Below are positions 30,238 through 39,929 of a stretch of DNA of 64,000 nucleotides, piece by piece. Each line of letters begins with the position of its first letter. Positions within the stretch are counted from its first letter, which is position 1. Source of the stretch: Bacteroidales bacterium (GTDB lineage: Bacteria > Bacteroidota > Bacteroidia > Bacteroidales > UBA932); the NCBI GenBank assembly GCA_017459075.1, contig JAFUDQ010000025.1:57708-121707 (forward strand), given 5' to 3'. The notes beneath the pieces were generated by a model. The model saw nothing but the letters and a program-made list of their open reading frames with translations. It was not told where the DNA came from and searched no databases. The position numbers and the translations under genes are program-made.

Positions 30238-32397
30238 GTGAAAAGAATTCTGCATATGATTCCGGTGGCAGCCGCAGTTTTACTGACGGCTGCCTCTTGC
30301 AGTACAACAAGGCTTATTCCGGAAGGGGAGTACCGCCTTGTAAAGAATGAAATCCTGGTAGACGGGGACAGCGGCTTCGAAACCTCAAAGATTTCCCCTT
30401 ATATCAAACAGAAGCCCTCCTGGAGCCCTATGCTTTATGTTTACAACTGGGCGGGAAAAGATTCCACCTGGCTTAGCAAGGCTCTAAGGGCCATCGGCTC
30501 CGCTCCTGTCATCTTGAATACGGACATGGCCATGGCATCGGCAGAGAATATGGAAAGGCAGATGGAGTATCTCGGATATTACAATTCCTCCATCCGGCCT
30601 CAGATAAAGGTAAAGGATAAATCGGCCACTGTCCAATATGTAGTTCGCCCAGGAAACAGGTATATCATCCGTAATTTCAGTTATGAGCTTCCTGAAGATG
30701 AAGAATTCAGGACTGTCTTCATGGCCGATACCGCCAATGTTACCATTCACAACGGAGAATATCTTTCTGTAGCCGCCCTGGAGAACGAATCGATCCGGGC
30801 CGCCGCCTATCTTAAGGAAAAGGGTTATTACGATATTGACAAAACAGACTTTTCCTTCTTTGCAGACACCCTTGCCCGTGACGGATACGCTGACCTTGTA
30901 ATGAAGGTTGCCCAGAAACAGGCAGAAGAGGACAAGCCTCTTTACAGGTACAAGTTCGGAAATGTCACCATTTCCTATCCCAAAACAATCAAGTTCAGGG
31001 AAAAGGTTCTCAAGAACCTGAACACGATAAAGCCGGGCAAGCCATATTCAACATCGGCCATAAATACTTCTTATTCAAGGTTTTCCGCCCTCAGCGCCCT
31101 TAGCGGAGTAAGGATTACCCTTGACAGGTCAACCTTCGACAACGGTATTGTTGACTGCGACATAGCCCTTACTCCTGCAAAGCAGAGGGGAGTGAAACTT
31201 AATCTTGAAGGTTCCTCCAATTCCAACGGCCTTATTGGTATTACTCCGGAGCTCACTTACTACAGCAGGAATATTTTCAGGGGCAGCGAGACTTTGAATC
31301 TTACTTTCCTTGGAGACTGGCAGTTCAAGCCCGGAACAGATATCAAATCAACAGAGTTCGGTGTATCCGGAGGTATCACTTTTCCGCGGTTTCTTCTCCT
31401 GCCTTCAAGTTTTTTCAAGGACAGGGTGCCTACGACCCAGCTCAAGGCGTCAATTAACGCCCAGGACCGCCCGGAGTACAAGAGGGACCTGTTCTCTACT
31501 TCTTATACTTACCTGTGGTCCGCAAAAAGGCTTTATTACCAGTTCACTCCGCTTGGAATCAATCTTGTGAAACTACACCATATAGATGAGAGTTTCCTGG
31601 AGTCTTTATCCGGTAATCCCTTCCTTAAGAATGCTTACCAGAGTCACTTAGACATTGGTTCCAGTTTTACCATTTATTACACCACAGATGCTTCAGTCGT
31701 GCCTGCCGGGGCCTATACTTACCTTAGGCTGAAGGTAGACCTTTCCGGTAATGTACTGAGCCTTATTGACGGTTCCTTCAAGAAGAATGAGTCGGGAGCG
31801 GCACTAATATGGAAGACTCCTTATTCCCAGTATGTAAGAGGGGAGTTCACCCTTGGGCGTACTTTCAGTCTTGGTGGTTCCACGACCCTTGCCACCCGTC
31901 TTATGGCCGGGGCCGGTTATGCCTACGGAAATTCTACTGTTCTGCCTTTTGAGAAGCATTTCTACAGTGGTGGCGCTAACAGCCTGAGGGGCTGGCAGTC
32001 AAGGGCTGTCGGGCCCGGCTATGCCAAGAGGAATTCAAATTTCGTGATTCCAAGCCAGACCGGAGACCTTAAGTTGGAGGCGAATGCGGAGTTGCGTTTT
32101 GGTATTTACAGCATTCTTTCCGGAGCTCTTTTTGTTGATGCGGGTAATATTTGGACAATCAACAGCGGTTCTTCCGAGAGTCCTGAGGGAAGGTTCAACA
32201 TGGATAATTTCCCGGGGAGTATTGCGGCGGACTGGGGTTTGGGTATCCGCTTCAACTTTAGCGTGCTTCTGCTTCGTCTGGATATGGGTTTGAAGCTCAG
32301 GGATCCGGCTCTTGATGGTTCTAAATGGGTAAAGCCCAATAAATGGTTCCATTCCGGTGGCAACGCAATCCACCTTGCGGTGGGTTATCCATTTTAG
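30238..32397 (+). CDS. BamA/TamA superfamily outer-membrane lipoprotein, TamL-like
   Basis: 719 residues with a lipobox (TAASC, cysteine 21), POTRA-like periplasmic repeats (about 60-340) and a C-terminal Bac_surface_Ag barrel (about 400-719) including the HFYSGGANSLRGWQSRAVGPG lid-loop motif (short form: GGANSLRGW). Lipidated TamA homologues of this layout in Bacteroidota are called TamL and work with TamB in outer-membrane assembly. No tamB gene lies next to it here. The start is GTG at 30238; an ATG at codon 7 would also keep the signal peptide. Confidence 0.87.
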   Translation: MKRILHMIPVAAAVLLTAASCSTTRLIPEGEYRLVKNEILVDGDSGFETSKISPYIKQKPSWSPMLYVYNWAGKDSTWLSKALRAIGSAPVILNTDMAMASAENMERQMEYLGYYNSSIRPQIKVKDKSATVQYVVRPGNRYIIRNFSYELPEDEEFRTVFMADTANVTIHNGEYLSVAALENESIRAAAYLKEKGYYDIDKTDFSFFADTLARDGYADLVMKVAQKQAEEDKPLYRYKFGNVTISYPKTIKFREKVLKNLNTIKPGKPYSTSAINTSYSRFSALSALSGVRITLDRSTFDNGIVDCDIALTPAKQRGVKLNLEGSSNSNGLIGITPELTYYSRNIFRGSETLNLTFLGDWQFKPGTDIKSTEFGVSGGITFPRFLLLPSSFFKDRVPTTQLKASINAQDRPEYKRDLFSTSYTYLWSAKRLYYQFTPLGINLVKLHHIDESFLESLSGNPFLKNAYQSHLDIGSSFTIYYTTDASVVPAGAYTYLRLKVDLSGNVLSLIDGSFKKNESGAALIWKTPYSQYVRGEFTLGRTFSLGGSTTLATRLMAGAGYAYGNSTVLPFEKHFYSGGANSLRGWQSRAVGPGYAKRNSNFVIPSQTGDLKLEANAELRFGIYSILSGALFVDAGNIWTINSGSSESPEGRFNMDNFPGSIAADWGLGIRFNFSVLLLRLDMGLKLRDPALDGSKWVKPNKWFHSGGNAIHLAVGYPF

Positions 32398-32419
32398 TTT
32401 CTAAAATAGATATTATTTA

Positions 32420-32513
32420 TACAGGGGAGCAAGCTCCCCCCAACCCCCTGGCCTCCCGCCATTCCATTTCATTCCATGGCTCCGGCCTGCGCCTGATGGC
32501 GCCGTTTCCTTCG
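32420..32513 (-). repeat. Intergenic repeat family B, copy B1
   Basis: Reverse-orientation copy of the sequence also found at 54237-54331 and 63354-63444. It has TACAGGGGAGC/GCTCCCC at one end (hairpin 32424-32439), then CCCCCTGGCCTCCCG, an ATTCCATTTCATTCCA segment, and CCTGCGCCTGATGGCGCC at the other end. It fills the convergent gap between the TamL-like gene and rarA, where its hairpin may double as a terminator. Confidence 0.75.
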
Positions 32514-32523
32514 TGGCAAGATA

Positions 32524-33849
32524 TTATTTTTTTGAACCGTAATACTTTGGCCAGCAGGCGGTTAGATAAGCTTTAAGAGTAGCCTCGTGCTTATTTTCAG
32601 CTGGATTATAAAAGACAGACCCCTTCAGATTCTCTGGCAAGAATTCCAAATCAACAAAATGGCCGGGATAATCATGGGCATACATATAACCATCGGCATA
32701 ACCAATCTTGGACATCAGCTCCGTGGGAGCATTCCTAAGATAAAGGGGAACGCTCGCGGTCGGATTCTCCTTAACTGCGGCAAAAGCCGCATCTATCGCC
32801 ATGTAAGCAGAATTGCTTTTAGGCGATGATGCCAGGTAAATGGCGGTCTCTGACAACGGAATCCGGGCCTCCGGCATACCAATGCTGTTGACTATACGGA
32901 AGCAGGAATCGGCCAGCAGCAAAGCGTTCGGGTTTGCAAGTCCGATATCCTCTGCGGCCAGGATGCAAAGCCTTCTGGCGATGAAAAGCGGGTCTTCACC
33001 GCCGTCAAGCATCCTTGCGAGATAATAAACGGCAGCATTGGGGTCAGACCCCCGCACACTTTTTATGAAAGCCGATATCACATCGTAATGCATCTCACCG
33101 CCTTTGTCGTAGCGAGCTACATTCTCCTGCAAATACTGACCGACGGCTTTGTTGTCGATAACTATGGGTTTATCCTTGGGACTGGCGTCTACAACAATTT
33201 CAAGGGCATTCAGCAGTTTCCTGGCATCGCCTCCGCTAAAGCGTAGCAGAGCCTCAGTTTCCTTAACGGTAATATCCTTGCCTGAAAGTACTGAATCCGT
33301 TTTGAGGGCCCTGTCTAAAAGCGCCAGAAGATCATCAGTATCAAGTGATTGCAGAATGAAAACCTGACAGCGGGAAAGTAGGGGATTGATAACCTCGAAA
33401 GAAGGGTTCTCAGTAGTTGCGCCGATAAGCACTACAAGGCCTTCTTCAACGGCGCCCAGCAAGGCATCCTGCTGGGATTTACTGAAGCGGTGAATCTCGT
33501 CTATAAATAGTATCGGAGCTCCTTTTTTGTTGGCTGAGAATACGGAATTCCTGTCTGCCCGGGCCTTGTCCAGAACCTCCCTTACGTCCTTTACACCGGC
33601 TGAAACAGCCGACAGTGTATAGAAATCGCGGCCGGCAGAATTGGCAACTATTCGGGCTAAAGTGGTTTTTCCCGTCCCGGGAGGGCCCCAAAGGATAAAG
33701 GATGAAATACTCCCGGACTCCAACATGTTCCTTAGCACACAGCCGGGCCCTACAAGATGCCTTTGGCCGGCATAACCGTCCAAAGTAAGGGGCCGCATCC
33801 TTTCCGGCAGGGGAGGGAGGAGGGTAGTGAGGTGACCGGGATCTCCCAT
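32524..33849 (-). CDS. rarA: Replication-associated recombination protein A (RarA/MgsA)
   Basis: AAA+ ATPase of the clamp-loader clade acting at stalled replication forks. The 441 residues show Walker [10 protein letters not shown] near 56-64, Walker [11 protein letters not shown], sensor-1 GATTENPSF, and the C-terminal MgsA tetramerisation domain with [13 protein letters not shown] and [13 protein letters not shown]-like sequence ([13 protein letters not shown]). Length and motifs are normal. It follows the GNAT-like gene by eight bases, and its stop faces repeat B1. Confidence 0.93.
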   Translation of the reverse strand: MGDPGHLTTLLPPLPERMRPLTLDGYAGQRHLVGPGCVLRNMLESGSISSFILWGPPGTGKTTLARIVANSAGRDFYTLSAVSAGVKDVREVLDKARADRNSVFSANKKGAPILFIDEIHRFSKSQQDALLGAVEEGLVVLIGATTENPSFEVINPLLSRCQVFILQSLDTDDLLALLDRALKTDSVLSGKDITVKETEALLRFSGGDARKLLNALEIVVDASPKDKPIVIDNKAVGQYLQENVARYDKGGEMHYDVISAFIKSVRGSDPNAAVYYLARMLDGGEDPLFIARRLCILAAEDIGLANPNALLLADSCFRIVNSIGMPEARIPLSETAIYLASSPKSNSAYMAIDAAFAAVKENPTASVPLYLRNAPTELMSKIGYADGYMYAHDYPGHFVDLEFLPENLKGSVFYNPAENKHEATLKAYLTACWPKYYGSKK

Positions 33850-33857
33850 ATCGAGGA

Positions 33858-34988
33858 CTAAAGTTTCTTAGTATAAATTCTGCGGCGCTTCTTCTGCTCA
33901 GTCTCGAACATACCCCACTGCTGCTGGACGGTGGTGTTGGTTTCAAGCTCTGCATTAGTTTCTCCGTAGACAAACTTTCCGCGATTCATCCTTGGAATCA
34001 AATCATTGAATATCAGCGCCATAAGGCCTTTGCTACGATACTCCGGCTTTACGCCAACAAGAAGAAGTTCAATACATTCCTCATGCTTAAAATACAGGGA
34101 ACGCAAAATCCTGTACCAACCGAAGGGGAAGAGCTTACCGCGGCACTTCTGAAGGGCGATTCTGATGGAAGGAACAGCTATGCCATAGGCAGCCATTTCT
34201 CCCTGCGGATCTTCAACCACGGTAACATATTCGAAGTCCAGGATTCCAAGGTAATCCTTTATATACTTGTCTACCATCTCCTTATTTAAAGGAGTGAAAT
34301 TATAAAGATGTTTATAGGTCTCGTTTATAAGGTCAAAAAGCTTGTATCCGAGACCTTCCTTGATAACCTCCTTGCGGGTTAACTTCCTGGTTTTGAAGCC
34401 GTAACGCTGAGTTACAACTTCTGAAACCTTAACAACTTTCTCCGGCGGAACTTCAGGAATATATATCTTGTATTCAACCCAGTCAACTTCCTTCTCATAG
34501 CCCAGCTTTTCCATGTGCTCCGGATAGTAAGGATAGTTGTAAATGAGGGCCATGGTGCAAAGCTGGTCATAACCGGCTATAAGCATACCTTCAGGATCGA
34601 AGTCAGTGAAGCCAAGAGGGCCGGAAATGATTTCCATCCCCTGGCTGCGTCCATATTCCTCCACAGCATCCATAAGGGCCTTGGTAACTTCAAGATCATC
34701 GACAAAGTCAATCCATCCGTATCTGACCTCCTTATGGTTCCAAATCTCATTAGCCTTATGATTTATGACAGCGGCAACGCGGCCGGCAAGTTTTCCGTCT
34801 TTATAGGCAAGAAAGAGTTGTGATTCACTGAATTTGTAGCAGGGATTCTTTTTCTCATTGAATGTATTGTACTCATCAGAAAACAGCTTGGGTACGAAAT
34901 ATTTGTTTCCTTCGTAGAGTTTATTGGGAAAATCAACGAATGCTTTCAGGTCTTTCTTGCAGGTAACCTTTTTTATGGTAACAGCCAT
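33858..34988 (-). CDS. GNAT-like N-acetyltransferase family protein, function unknown
   Basis: 376 residues. The N-terminal half contains DFPNKLYEGNKYFVP and LAYKDGKLAGRVAAVINHKAN, typical of a Bacteroidota family described as GNAT N-acetyltransferase. A second acyltransferase-like core near 280-350 includes LLLVGVKPEYRSKGLMALIF, where VKPEYRSKG resembles the acetyl-CoA-binding motif A (Q/RxxGxG/A), with YGETNAELETN after it. The substrate is unknown. It is probably cotranscribed with rarA. A TATATTTG -7 element lies upstream at 35032-35039 on the minus strand. Confidence 0.7.
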   Translation of the reverse strand: MAVTIKKVTCKKDLKAFVDFPNKLYEGNKYFVPKLFSDEYNTFNEKKNPCYKFSESQLFLAYKDGKLAGRVAAVINHKANEIWNHKEVRYGWIDFVDDLEVTKALMDAVEEYGRSQGMEIISGPLGFTDFDPEGMLIAGYDQLCTMALIYNYPYYPEHMEKLGYEKEVDWVEYKIYIPEVPPEKVVKVSEVVTQRYGFKTRKLTRKEVIKEGLGYKLFDLINETYKHLYNFTPLNKEMVDKYIKDYLGILDFEYVTVVEDPQGEMAAYGIAVPSIRIALQKCRGKLFPFGWYRILRSLYFKHEECIELLLVGVKPEYRSKGLMALIFNDLIPRMNRGKFVYGETNAELETNTTVQQQWGMFETEQKKRRRIYTKKL

Positions 34989-35031
34989 AGTGGTTTATTA
35001 TGTTTAGAGTTTTTTAGCACGTGTTAGCATG

Positions 35032-35039
35032 CAAATATA
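35032..35039 (-). promoter_or_regulatory. -7 element for the GNAT-rarA pair
   Basis: The minus strand reads TATATTTG. The start point would be near 35025, about 37 bases before the ATG at 34988. No TTTG occurs at the right distance upstream. Confidence 0.4.
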
Positions 35040-35073
35040 GTAAATTCATTCTAAAAGAGGTAAAAATTTGTAG

Positions 35074-35127
35074 TATCTTTGCCGATGCTTACGGAAAACG
35101 GGGCTCTTGCACTCCCCTTACCCGTTT
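35074..35127 (+). promoter_or_regulatory. -7 element and leader hairpin before rlmD
   Basis: TATCTTTG at 35074-35081 fits the -7 consensus. The roughly 90-base leader that would follow contains a seven-base perfect stem, AAACGGG (35096-35102) with CCCGTTT (35121-35127), around an 18-base loop. No known riboswitch or ribosomal leader is recognised. Confidence 0.3.
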
Positions 35128-35178
35128 GTTACACAATTTATATTATGTTAAGTAGATAGTAAAACAACACTTCCCTAT

Positions 35179-36582
35179 ATGCCAAGAAAAGACAAACAAG
35201 TGCTTTTGACAGACATCACAATCGAAGCCGTCGCTGCTGAAGGCAAAGCCCTTGCACACGTAGACGGAATGGTTCTGTTCGTACAATTCGCCGTTCCCGG
35301 AGACGTCGTCAATGTAAAGGCCGTCAAGAAGCACAGCTATATGGAAGGTTATATTACTGAGCTGGTTAAGCCGTCTCCATACAGGCTTGAGCCATTCTGC
35401 CAGCACTTCGGTACATGCGGAGGCTGCAAATGGCAGCCGCTGCCTTATCAGATGCAGCTGGACGCAAAAACGCAGCAAGTTTACGATCAGCTTGTAAGAA
35501 TCGGGCATCTGGACGTTCCGGAGGTCTCCCCCTGCATCGGCTCGGAAAAAACGACATTTTACCGCAATAAACTGGAGTTTTCCTTCAGCAACCGCAGGTG
35601 GTTTGACTTCGGAGAAAGCCTTGAAGGCCTCTCTGACGCTCAAAAATCCGGCCTGGGCTTCCATGTAGGCCGCTTTTTTGATAAGGTACTGGATATAGAA
35701 AAATGCTGGCTCCAGCCAGAGCCCTCAAACGCTATTCGCTTATATATCAAGAAGTTAGCTATTGAAAGAGGACTCCCCTTCTACGACATCAGAAACAATA
35801 CGGGCTTCCTCAGGAACATGTTCGTACGTTGCAACAGCAAGGGGCAGTTCATGGTGATAATCTGCTTTGGACAAGAGAATAAAAAGCAGCGCGAAGCCCT
35901 TCTGGACGCAGTTGCGGAGCGTTTCCCGGAAATTATATCGCTGTACTACGTGATTAATCTCAAGAAAAACGACTCCATCTCTGACCAGAACTGCATTTTA
36001 TATAAAGGTGACGATGCCATCTACGAGCAGATGGAAGACCTCCGATTCAAAATCGGCCCTAAATCCTTCTATCAGACCAACAGCGAACAGGCCTACAAAC
36101 TTTACAGCGTAGTGCGTGACTTCGCAGGCCTGAACGGCTCAGAGACCGTTTATGACCTTTATACAGGTACCGGTACCATAGCCCAGTTCGTATCGGCAAA
36201 AGCAGCGAAAGTAATTGGTATAGAGTATGTTCCAGAAGCCATTGAAGATGCCTGGACCAATGTACGGCTCAACGGTATCACCAACTGCGACTTTTATGCC
36301 GGAGATATGAAAGACATCCTTACCGATAACTTTGTGGCTGCACACGGCTGCCCGGATGTAGTAATCCTTGACCCTCCCCGGGCCGGTATCCACCCCGACG
36401 TCGCCGATGTCATCCTGAATGCCAATCCGGAAAGAATTGTTTACGTGAGCTGTAATCCGGCCTCACAGGCCCGTGACCTGGCCATTTTGCAGCAGAAATA
36501 CAAGATAACTGACGTCCAGCCCGTGGATATGTTCCCCCATACCCATCACGTAGAGAACGTCTGCAGATTAATAAGGAAATAA
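35179..36582 (+). CDS. rlmD: 23S rRNA (uracil-5-)-methyltransferase RlmD family
   Basis: SAM-dependent RNA m5U methyltransferase of the TrmA/RlmD family. The 467 residues have a TRAM domain (about 8-68), four-cysteine iron-sulfur motif (CQHFGTCGGC near 73-83 plus a later cysteine), and a Rossmann methyltransferase domain with DLYTGTGT, LDPPRAGIHPDV and the nucleophile in VSCNPAS. The target is taken as U1939 or a related 23S site from family membership; paralogues modify U747. Its stop overlaps the next start (TAATG). Confidence 0.88.
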   Translation: MPRKDKQVLLTDITIEAVAAEGKALAHVDGMVLFVQFAVPGDVVNVKAVKKHSYMEGYITELVKPSPYRLEPFCQHFGTCGGCKWQPLPYQMQLDAKTQQVYDQLVRIGHLDVPEVSPCIGSEKTTFYRNKLEFSFSNRRWFDFGESLEGLSDAQKSGLGFHVGRFFDKVLDIEKCWLQPEPSNAIRLYIKKLAIERGLPFYDIRNNTGFLRNMFVRCNSKGQFMVIICFGQENKKQREALLDAVAERFPEIISLYYVINLKKNDSISDQNCILYKGDDAIYEQMEDLRFKIGPKSFYQTNSEQAYKLYSVVRDFAGLNGSETVYDLYTGTGTIAQFVSAKAAKVIGIEYVPEAIEDAWTNVRLNGITNCDFYAGDMKDILTDNFVAAHGCPDVVILDPPRAGIHPDVADVILNANPERIVYVSCNPASQARDLAILQQKYKITDVQPVDMFPHTHHVENVCRLIRK

Positions 36583-37556
36583 TGTTTCAACAGATTCTAA
36601 TACTGCTTGCCGGTCTCGCCCTTATCATCATCGGCGCAGAATTCCTTGTAAAAGGAGCCTCCGGCATAGCCAGAAAGGCCGGCATAAGCGAATTCATCAT
36701 CGGCCTAACAATTGTTGCGATAGGCACGTCGGCCCCGGAGATGGTTGTAAGCCTTGTGGGAGCCTTTGAGGGCAATTCCGATGTCGCCGCGGGTAATGTC
36801 CTTGGCTCCAATATCTTCAATGAACTGGTAATTCTTGGCGCCGTGGCCATAATTCTTCCCATTACGGTGACAAAAGCCAACCGGAGTTACGACCTGCCCT
36901 GGTACCTTGCAATTACCATTGTCGTTGCACTGGCATCGAAAGCCTTCACCCTCTTTGGCATAGGCAGCGAAGACATTATTACAAGATGGATGGGTGCCCT
37001 GATGCTGGCTATCTTCGCTTACTATATATACAATTCTTATAAAAAGAGTGCCAAGGCCGATGCTTCCACGGAAGACTCCCCTACCACTACGGATAACGGA
37101 AAATATTTGGTTTATATCCTCTTATCCCTTGGCGGACTCGGGATGCTTGTATTCGGAGGCCAGCTTTTTGTGGATTCTGCAACGGAAGTAGCTCATATTG
37201 CGGGACTTAGCGACAAGTTTATCGCCATTACCGTACTGGCTTTCGGCACTTCATTCCCGGAACTTGCCACCAGTATTGTGGCAGCCTTCCAGAAAAAAGG
37301 CCAGCTGGCACTTGGAAACATCCTTGGTTCCAACATCTTCAATATGCTGCTTATCATGGGGACATCGGCCCTGGTAACTCCTGTCCATATGGGTAATATC
37401 ACCCTTGTAGACTACGGAGTCCTTATTCTTGGCGGCATCATACTGTGCAAAGTTCTTTTTGGCGGAAAATTCGGTTCAAGGATAGGCAGATTGGAAGGAT
37501 TTTTGCTTGTCGGTATCTACGCCGCTTATATGGTATATTTGTTTAACAATTTATAA
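36582..37556 (+). CDS. Calcium/sodium antiporter, YrbG-like
   Basis: Inner-membrane Ca2+/cation exchanger of 324 residues with about ten helices in two inverted halves. The duplicated alpha motifs are clear: GTSAPEMVVSLVGAF and GSNIFNELVILG in the first half, GTSFPELATSIVAAF and GSNIFNMLLIMG in the second. The ATG overlaps the rlmD stop by one base, so the genes are likely coupled. Ion specificity beyond the family is not certain. Confidence 0.93.
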   Translation: MFQQILILLAGLALIIIGAEFLVKGASGIARKAGISEFIIGLTIVAIGTSAPEMVVSLVGAFEGNSDVAAGNVLGSNIFNELVILGAVAIILPITVTKANRSYDLPWYLAITIVVALASKAFTLFGIGSEDIITRWMGALMLAIFAYYIYNSYKKSAKADASTEDSPTTTDNGKYLVYILLSLGGLGMLVFGGQLFVDSATEVAHIAGLSDKFIAITVLAFGTSFPELATSIVAAFQKKGQLALGNILGSNIFNMLLIMGTSALVTPVHMGNITLVDYGVLILGGIILCKVLFGGKFGSRIGRLEGFLLVGIYAAYMVYLFNNL

Positions 37557-37561
37557 ATCAA

Positions 37562-38488
37562 ATGTTTATGTTACCTTTGGATATCGTAATAAAGGACACT
37601 GTGAATGTAGCAGATTCTGCAAAAGCAGCTATTCTTTCTTTCAAGGAGCAGCTTGCAGAGGACCCCTCAGGTGTTCTTTCAAACCTTGGCAGCCAGGCAA
37701 TCAACTTCGGCCTCAAGGTGGTGGCAGCAATTGTTATCTATCTTGTCGGAGCCTGGATTATTAAGCGCGTCAAGAAATTCCTTAACAAGATTTTTGAAAA
37801 GAAAGGTACCGACAGGACTATTGCCACCTTCGTCACCAGCTTCGCCAGCATAACCCTTACGGTTCTGCTTATCATCATCACCATCAGCGAGCTGGGAGTA
37901 AACACCACTTCCCTGGCAGCTCTTCTGGCCGCCGGCGGCATGGCTATCGGCATGGCTCTGAGCGGCACTGTACAGAACTTCGCAGGCGGCATCATGCTGC
38001 TCGTCTTCAAACCCTTCAAAGCCGGAGACTACATCAAAGCCCTTGGTTATGAAGGATTTGTGACCGATGTCAACATTGTCAGTACCAAAATCCGCACCTT
38101 TGAAAACTGCACAATCATCCTTCCTAACGGAGCCCTCGCAAACGGAAATATCGACAATTTCTCACAGAGGCCTATCCACCGTTGCAGCTGGGCAGTAAAC
38201 GTTGCCTATGGCAGCGAGCCTGAGAAGGTACGTCAGATTCTTCTTGACATGTTCAAGGGAGACGACAGGATTCTTGACGCTTCAACAGAAGGCGCAGCCG
38301 ATCCTTCCGTTAATCTTAAGGCCCTTAATGCCAGTACAATAGAGTTCTCTGTATGGGCATGGGTTAAGACTGAGGACTATTGGCCCGTCACTTTCAAGTA
38401 CAATGAGGAACTGTACAAGAGACTGCCTCAAAACGGAGTTTCATTCGCATTCCCCCAAATGGACGTCTTCATCAAGAACAAAGACTAA
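37562..38488 (+). CDS. Small-conductance mechanosensitive channel, MscS family
   Basis: Heptameric osmotic-release channel. In 308 residues there are three transmembrane helices (about 45-150); the pore helix contains GGMAIGMALSGTVQNFAGGIMLL with the glycine/alanine pattern of TM3. The KPFKAGDYI motif opens the cytosolic beta domain, followed by TKIRTFENCTIILPNG. It starts five bases after the exchanger, with a strong hairpin just past its stop at 38500-38523. Confidence 0.93.
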   Translation: MFMLPLDIVIKDTVNVADSAKAAILSFKEQLAEDPSGVLSNLGSQAINFGLKVVAAIVIYLVGAWIIKRVKKFLNKIFEKKGTDRTIATFVTSFASITLTVLLIIITISELGVNTTSLAALLAAGGMAIGMALSGTVQNFAGGIMLLVFKPFKAGDYIKALGYEGFVTDVNIVSTKIRTFENCTIILPNGALANGNIDNFSQRPIHRCSWAVNVAYGSEPEKVRQILLDMFKGDDRILDASTEGAADPSVNLKALNASTIEFSVWAWVKTEDYWPVTFKYNEELYKRLPQNGVSFAFPQMDVFIKNKD

Positions 38489-38499
38489 TTACTTCAAAA

Positions 38500-38527
38500 G
38501 AAGCTGCCTTAAAGGGCAGCTTCCTTT
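38500..38527. terminator. Bidirectional intrinsic terminator between mscS and the acyltransferase gene
   Basis: Perfect nine-base stem GAAGCTGCC (38500-38508) with GGCAGCTTC (38515-38523) around a six-base loop. CTTTG follows on the plus strand and TTTTG on the minus strand. The stem-loop includes the acyltransferase stop codon at 38509-38511. Confidence 0.7.
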
Positions 38528-39681
38528 GTCTTTACCGGTGTGGAATAGATGGCCAGCAGAATCTTTCTGAGTTCATCCCTGTCAAGGGGTTCCTCTCCCT
38601 GGTCATAAGGGATGGATGCGACTTTGTCCAACTGGCCTTCTATGTAAGCCTTGAATTTTTCCAAATCCTCTGGCTCATAGAATCCGGCTTTTTCATTTCC
38701 GCCGTTTTCAAGGTCATAGGCCATATAATTTGTCTTCCACAGCTTGTATCCCTCACGTACCCTCTTGTCCACGCAATGACGTATAAACTGGTAACGGTCA
38801 TTCTTGTTGCAGAATGAAGCCTCGTGAATCTCTTCATGAATCAGAGGTGCGCCTATATTGAGGTGAATTCCACCCTTGTATTGCTTAATGCCGGTGACAA
38901 TGCTGAAGAGGTCTTCATTCTCGCATTTTACATATTTGCGGGACCTTGAGATAAGAAGTTCGCGGGCCTTCAGTATATCGCAGGGCTCATATTCATAAGA
39001 GATGCTCAGGGGAACGATATTAAGCTGTTCAAAGTTCTCTGTAAACTCTCCCGGGCCGCTCATGTCCAGCATTTTAAGGAGGCCCTGCTCTGTAATATCG
39101 TAGCCGTCTTTTGTCCTTCCTTCCCTCTGTGCAAGCCAAATTGAACATACACCTTCCGTAATATTCTTCCTGATGTACTTGCTAAGCAGTTGTGAAGAAA
39201 GATAGAGGCTTCTGGCCGATATTCCCCTGATTACCTTTATCATCCTGTTGGACCGGATAAGAAGCTCTACGTACTTGTTGCTCAGCAGGTTGTCTCCTAC
39301 GGCAATCTGGGTCATAGGCATATTGTTCTTGAAGAGCATATACTGCGTAAGGGCAGGGTCCAGGATAATGTCCCTGTGGTTGGAGAGGGCAAGAAAGCAG
39401 CCGTCTATTGCGCGGAGATTCTCTATTCCGTCAAAAGTGAAACTTGCGGCGGTATTGCTGACCACCCATTCCACAGCTTTGGTCATTACGGCCCTCTGGA
39501 ATTCATCCACGCTGTGAATCTGCTTCAATGCGTCGCGAAGGAAGGTTTCAGGTTCCTGTGGGAAAATATATTTTGATACAGCCAGTACGGCAGGATGTTC
39601 TGCAAGTACGCCAAGCGCTTTGACAGCTTCATCGTCTGTATACGGGCTGATACTTTCAAATTCGTTTGTTTGTTCAGACAT
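38509..39681 (-). CDS. Lysophospholipid acyltransferase family protein (PlsC-like)
   Basis: Predicted 1-acyl-glycerol-3-phosphate acyltransferase-type enzyme of 390 residues. The acyltransferase block begins with LSNHRDIILDPA near residue 97, the variant of the NHx4D motif seen in a Bacteroidota family. IWLAQREGRTKDG near 174-186 corresponds to the second conserved block, and IVPLSISYEYEPCD follows. It is longer than PlsC (about 245 residues) and lacks clear membrane helices, so the acceptor lipid is uncertain. It has its own promoter and a terminator overlapping its stop. Confidence 0.75.
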   Translation of the reverse strand: MSEQTNEFESISPYTDDEAVKALGVLAEHPAVLAVSKYIFPQEPETFLRDALKQIHSVDEFQRAVMTKAVEWVVSNTAASFTFDGIENLRAIDGCFLALSNHRDIILDPALTQYMLFKNNMPMTQIAVGDNLLSNKYVELLIRSNRMIKVIRGISARSLYLSSQLLSKYIRKNITEGVCSIWLAQREGRTKDGYDITEQGLLKMLDMSGPGEFTENFEQLNIVPLSISYEYEPCDILKARELLISRSRKYVKCENEDLFSIVTGIKQYKGGIHLNIGAPLIHEEIHEASFCNKNDRYQFIRHCVDKRVREGYKLWKTNYMAYDLENGGNEKAGFYEPEDLEKFKAYIEGQLDKVASIPYDQGEEPLDRDELRKILLAIYSTPVKTKEAAL

Positions 39682-39706
39682 ATCGGTTTAGTCTTGGTAC
39701 TTCTTA

Positions 39707-39737
39707 CAAAGTTACATAAAAAGCTTTAATATGCAAA
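39707..39737 (-). promoter_or_regulatory. Bacteroidota-type promoter for the acyltransferase gene
   Basis: On the minus strand TTTG (complement of 39734-39737), a 19-base spacer and TAACTTTG (complement of 39707-39714) match the consensus. The start point near 39700 leaves a leader of about 19 bases. Confidence 0.6.
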
Positions 39738-39772
39738 AAATATGCATACTAATTAGAATTTGGAATTGGTAA

Positions 39773-39902
39773 AAAAAAGTATCTGCATCACTTTCCATCG
39801 CCTTTGCCACCCTCGGCGGAATAAGAGGGAGAGGCCCATCGCTTGCGATGGGAGGGGTCGCCCAAAGGGCGACGGCAGGGAAAGTGATGCAGATACTTTT
39901 TT
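39773..39902 (+). repeat. Palindromic intergenic repeat family A, copy A1
   Basis: A 130-base element bounded by perfect 24-base terminal inverted repeats (39773-39796 and 39879-39902; core AGTATCTGCATCACTTTCC). Inside are two more hairpins: CCCATCGC/GCGATGGG (39835-39852) and GTCGCCC/GGGCGAC (39857-39873). It has no coding capacity. The second copy lies inverted on the other side of queA at 41229-41359. Structure resembles a MITE or a REP-type element. Confidence 0.85.
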
Positions 39903-39929
39903 CATCGTTTCTTAAAACAATGGGCAGTT

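Noticed and set aside
35082-35178. Riboswitch in the rlmD leader
   Set aside because: Only a seven-base stem with an 18-base loop; no match to a riboswitch core that I know.
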